Positions 21,459 through 23,985 of a stretch of 23,985 bases of DNA are shown here, piece by piece (the stretch's first letter is position 1; every line of letters begins with the position of its first letter). A program made the translations under genes and the position numbers. Location: IMG/VR virus record IMGVR_UViG_3300034198_006064, positions 1-23,985 of that record; one strand, written 5' to 3'. A model generated the notes under the pieces. That model had not been told where the DNA came from. It worked only from the letters and a program-made list of their open reading frames with translations, and made no database searches. This DNA comes from a virus.

Positions 21459-21685
21459 TGGATTCAGCATCTAAGCCCCTAGAAATGAAGTACATGCGCG
21501 GCATGTTAAGTGACGAACCTATGGGCGACCAAAAGGCCGGGTCACAATTACGTGGCGTAGAGCGCAATACAGCTCGTGGCGTAAAGATGCCTGTCCAGAT
21601 TTTGGACGTTATCAAGCTTGAGCACGCCACTTCTGCCGATGCCCCAGAAGTAACCCCATTCGATACGTACGGAGATGATGAATAA
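21458..21685 (+). CDS. Hypothetical protein, 75 residues
   Basis: The ATG at 21458 overlaps the preceding stop (TAATG). The frame extends 10 codons upstream to 21428, but that part would lie over the Cys-cluster gene, so I chose the coupled start. The protein is mixed in charge, with MKYMRGMLSDEPMGD early and an acidic end (FDTYGDDE). ARGVKMPVQILDVIKLEH is a likely beta strand. It has no recognised domain. Position suggests a minor head or head-completion protein (inference). Confidence 0.55.
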   Translation: MDSASKPLEMKYMRGMLSDEPMGDQKAGSQLRGVERNTARGVKMPVQILDVIKLEHATSADAPEVTPFDTYGDDE

Positions 21686-21969
21686 TGTTAGGCCAGGAAA
21701 ACCAAGCAGCTGAAGACGCCGCAAAGCCCAAGGTTGTTGGTTTGCGTGACGCTCACGTTGACACTACCCGCCGTGGCGAAGTTTCTTTTGTCGTTGACAT
21801 GCGGCCTACTACCGTCTTTGAGCAATCTCAGATGCGTGGTTACAACCGTACTACAAAGCCAGTTGGCGAATCTGAGGCTATGCCCGAGGAATGGCAAACT
21901 GCTGGTGGCCGTGGAAGCCGTGACATTATCGCGGCCCGTGAACTGGGTACGTCGGGCCGAAGCAACTAG
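21685..21969 (+). CDS. Hypothetical protein, 94 residues
   Basis: The ATG overlaps the stop of the previous gene (TAATG). The start is polar (MLGQENQAAEDAAKP), the middle has a beta-like stretch (GEVSFVVDMRPTTVFEQ), and the end is Gly, Arg and Ser rich. No family is recognised. It belongs to the coupled series of small genes between capsid and tail spike and may be a head-completion or connector protein. Confidence 0.55.
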   Translation: MLGQENQAAEDAAKPKVVGLRDAHVDTTRRGEVSFVVDMRPTTVFEQSQMRGYNRTTKPVGESEAMPEEWQTAGGRGSRDIIAARELGTSGRSN

Positions 21970-21977
21970 GGGTAAAC

Positions 21978-22364
21978 GTGGCTACGTTCACGCCTCCTAC
22001 CGCTTTTGATAACCCACCTATCCTGCCGGATAGCTACGGTATTGCAGCTCGCTTGTTTCGGTACTTCCCGAACCGGGCTCGCTACATTGCTGTGTTTGCG
22101 CTCAACAACGGAACGTTTGTCCAAGACACGCCTTCCAATGAGAACTCAAACACCAACATCCCGTACCCGTGGAATCCTAACGATCCATCCGCGCCGTACG
22201 CTACGTCTTATTTCATTGATTACGAGGCATCACCACCGACGCCTACTAAAGTAGTAACGGCCCACGAAGTGTACATAATCAAGGTATATCTTGGTCCTAC
22301 GCAAGTCACAGATGAGGAAGCCGCAGCTCTTGCAGCTGCAGGATACGGAGATTTAATCAGCTAA
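21978..22364 (+). CDS. Hypothetical structural protein, 128 residues
   Basis: The gene starts at GTG with AGGGG 5 nt upstream. It begins with a Pro-rich segment (FTPPTAFDNPPILPDSYG), followed by RLFRYFPNRARYIAVFAL, and ends with TDEEAAALAAAGYGDLIS, a helix pattern I recall in small structural proteins next to tail genes in actinobacteriophages. The centre (NENSNTNIPYPWNPNDPSAP) is a loop-rich region. It may be a head-to-tail connector or a tail base protein. It overlaps the next start by one base. Confidence 0.55.
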   Translation: MATFTPPTAFDNPPILPDSYGIAARLFRYFPNRARYIAVFALNNGTFVQDTPSNENSNTNIPYPWNPNDPSAPYATSYFIDYEASPPTPTKVVTAHEVYIIKVYLGPTQVTDEEAAALAAAGYGDLIS

Positions 22365-22765
22365 TGCCACGTTACGACTACAAATGCAACGCATGCCGGA
22401 CCATCACTGAAATAGTTCAGAAGTTTACGGACGATGCTTTAACGCTTTGTGACGTGTGCAATGGCCCCATTTCCAAGTCGTACGAAACAGTTTACCTTTC
22501 TGCTGCGGCCTTGGGCACCCGCTCAGACGCTGCCAATATTGAAGCTGGCACAAAGATCATGCACAAAGACGTGGCCGCTTACAGGCGCTTACGCAAGGAC
22601 GGGCTCCAGCCTAAATCCACCAAGGGGGCTGCTGCCCTTGAGCAGCGTGCTAACTCTCGATGGGAAGTAGAAACAGGGATCAACCTGGGTGGCAGCGCCA
22701 AGCTTGGCCGCCAGTTTGACCAGGCTCAAGCAGCGATTAACGCAGGACAGACGGCGGAACTCTAA
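22364..22765 (+). CDS. FmdB-type zinc ribbon protein
   Basis: The first 45 residues match the FmdB/zinc-ribbon family: MPRYDYKCNACRTITEIVQK, then DVCNGPISKSYE. The metal ligands are Cys8, Cys11, Cys29 and Cys32. The remaining 88 residues are helical and charged (KDVAAYRRLRKDGLQPKSTK and GRQFDQAQAAINAGQTAEL), a phage-specific extension. FmdB domains occur in small regulatory proteins of bacteria and also in phage structural regions. It is coupled to its neighbours by TAATG at both ends, so it is probably a virion or assembly factor. Confidence 0.75.
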   Translation: MPRYDYKCNACRTITEIVQKFTDDALTLCDVCNGPISKSYETVYLSAAALGTRSDAANIEAGTKIMHKDVAAYRRLRKDGLQPKSTKGAAALEQRANSRWEVETGINLGGSAKLGRQFDQAQAAINAGQTAEL

Positions 22766-23985
22766 TGGCTATTACCCTTGACGGCGCCGTATCGGGCCCT
22801 AGCGGTTTTCTTAACAATGCCCAGGTAGATGCGTGGCTTGCTTCACGTTTTGCTTCTATCCCAGCTGCCGGTGACGGCGCGCCTGCTGGCCTGCCAGATG
22901 CTGGCCCGGTTTTGTCAGGTACTACATTCGGTGGGCCTGGCCAATGGCGCCTTGACGTGCCAAGCGTGGCCGCTTATTACGTTCGTGTTACGTACCCCGT
23001 AGGAGCTACTAACGCTAAGTCTTACTGGGCTTACGACAACTCACTCGTACTGACTCAGGGTAATCAGGGTCCGCAAGGATCACAAGGTCCACAGGGTGCC
23101 GTTGGCCCTAACCCAAACAACACTATTTATATCAGCCCTCTTGGTGGAAGTGCTGACGACGGCGCTAACATTACGTCTCTTGTTAACTCTTTAACTAGCG
23201 GTGGTATCGTTTACCTTAACGCTGGCATTTACAACATCTCTACAAAGATTAGCATTACTACTTCTGGCGTGTCCATCATTGGCGCTGGCTATGAAGTTGG
23301 AGCTTCTAACGCTGACGGAACAGAATTAAAGACCACCTCGTCTTTTACCGGAACTTCGGTTCTTGAGATTGTTGGCAGTGGCGTTACGGTTCGTAGCATC
23401 TTTGTTCGACCAGCCAACCTATCGGCAGGTGGCGCTGCAATCGGCATTACAAGTACTGCTCAAGACACGCTTATCATGGATTGCCAGACTTCTGCCGTTC
23501 CCGATGACTGCATTGCTATCTACAACGAAGGCGCTTCAACGTTTATCCGTGGTGGACGGTACAACGGTACTCAACCGGGCACAGGCAACGGAAGCCGTGG
23601 AATCGTAATCAAAAACTACGACGCCATTATTACCAACATTAAGGCTGCTGGGCACCAAACGGTAGTGGAGTTTGGCGACAACTCAGGCGGTAGTCAACTA
23701 TTTGATTCTCACATTACTCCGGGTATTGCGGGCCGACATGGGGTTTGGATCAACGGTACGACTGGCGTAGCAAACATTCAGATACAAAACCTCAGAGTGG
23801 ACAACTGCGTTTACTCCGAAATCCAGTTGACTCCCAGCAGTGGCATGGCACGAATTTCTATTACCAACTGCGTGTTCACCCCAACTTCAACAACGGTTAA
23901 CGCCAGCACACCTTGGATTGGCTACGACACATCTTCTGGGGGCATCAAGGGCCTGATTATTGCTGACAACGTTACAGGGACCGGC
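22765..23985 (+). CDS. Tail spike or fibre, 5' part, with collagen-like and beta-helix regions
   Basis: The frame is open from the ATG at 22765 to the window end, 407 codons, so the C terminus is missing. Residues 1-95 form a compact N-terminal domain (MAITLDGAVSGPSGFLNNAQ), probably the particle anchor. Residues 99-114 are six Gly-X-Y triplets (GNQGPQGSQGPQGAVG), a collagen-like trimer stalk. From about residue 120 on, the sequence looks like a pectate-lyase-type right-handed beta-helix, with repeated short strands such as GIVYLNAGIYNIS, VSIIGAGYEVG and GVTVRSIFVRP, and DNCV and TNCVF turns. Such spikes bind and often cut host surface polysaccharide. Catalytic residues cannot be judged from this fragment. 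The start overlaps the FmdB-type gene by one base. Confidence 0.82.
   Translation, partial: MAITLDGAVSGPSGFLNNAQVDAWLASRFASIPAAGDGAPAGLPDAGPVLSGTTFGGPGQWRLDVPSVAAYYVRVTYPVGATNAKSYWAYDNSLVLTQGNQGPQGSQGPQGAVGPNPNNTIYISPLGGSADDGANITSLVNSLTSGGIVYLNAGIYNISTKISITTSGVSIIGAGYEVGASNADGTELKTTSSFTGTSVLEIVGSGVTVRSIFVRPANLSAGGAAIGITSTAQDTLIMDCQTSAVPDDCIAIYNEGASTFIRGGRYNGTQPGTGNGSRGIVIKNYDAIITNIKAAGHQTVVEFGDNSGGSQLFDSHITPGIAGRHGVWINGTTGVANIQIQNLRVDNCVYSEIQLTPSSGMARISITNCVFTPTSTTVNASTPWIGYDTSSGGIKGLIIADNVTGTG

Overview
The window is a 24 kb stretch of a tailed double-stranded DNA bacteriophage (or prophage). All supported genes lie on the + strand and are packed tightly, often with the stop of one overlapping the start of the next. 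It holds the head-morphogenesis block in the order: early or accessory small genes, terminase large subunit, portal, disordered linker protein, a 3599-residue virion protein, two probable internal virion proteins, scaffold, major capsid protein, small head or connector proteins, and the start of a tail spike. The tail spike runs off the right edge. No tail tube or tape-measure gene lies between capsid and spike, which together with the giant internal-type protein suggests a podovirus-like particle (inference). An actinobacterial host is suggested by TANNNT-type -10 boxes placed 6 nt upstream of several ATGs (leaderless mRNAs) and by a proteasome-type peptidase gene, but this is also inference.

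Positions 1-273 are a non-coding control region: repeats of AACCTTTAA, a terminator-like hairpin, a second short hairpin, and a good promoter (TTGCCA, 18 nt, TATCAT) overlapped by an interrupted palindrome. It drives a gene for an N-terminal-nucleophile hydrolase of the proteasome beta/HslV type, with Thr, Asp and Lys in the expected places. A run of very small genes follows (753-2036): a His/Cys peptide, a single-pass membrane peptide, an unknown protein, a two-helix membrane protein (holin-like), an unknown protein, and a basic Gly/Lys/Pro protein with tandem repeats.

Positions 2058-6360 encode terminase (with an N-terminal helix-turn-helix), portal and a Pro/Gln-rich protein. Positions 6360-17159 are one open frame, 45% of the window, in the slot between portal and scaffold where many phages carry a MuF-type minor head protein. 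Embedded in it is a HipA / PI3-4-kinase-like fold (glycine loop, ALK lysine, NGDRHRAN catalytic loop, IDHG metal motif), so the virion may deliver a kinase into the host. Two further internal-type proteins follow.

The 156-nt gap at 19111-19266 can fold into three consecutive hairpins ahead of the scaffold and capsid genes. The capsid protein resembles the N4 gp56 family and carries an inserted Thr/Ser/Gly-rich beta domain. Downstream lie several very small coupled genes, including a zinc ribbon, a peptide ending in six cysteines within 13 residues, and an FmdB-type zinc ribbon protein, then a spike with a collagen-like stalk and probable beta-helix. All functions are inferred from sequence reading alone; no database search was run.
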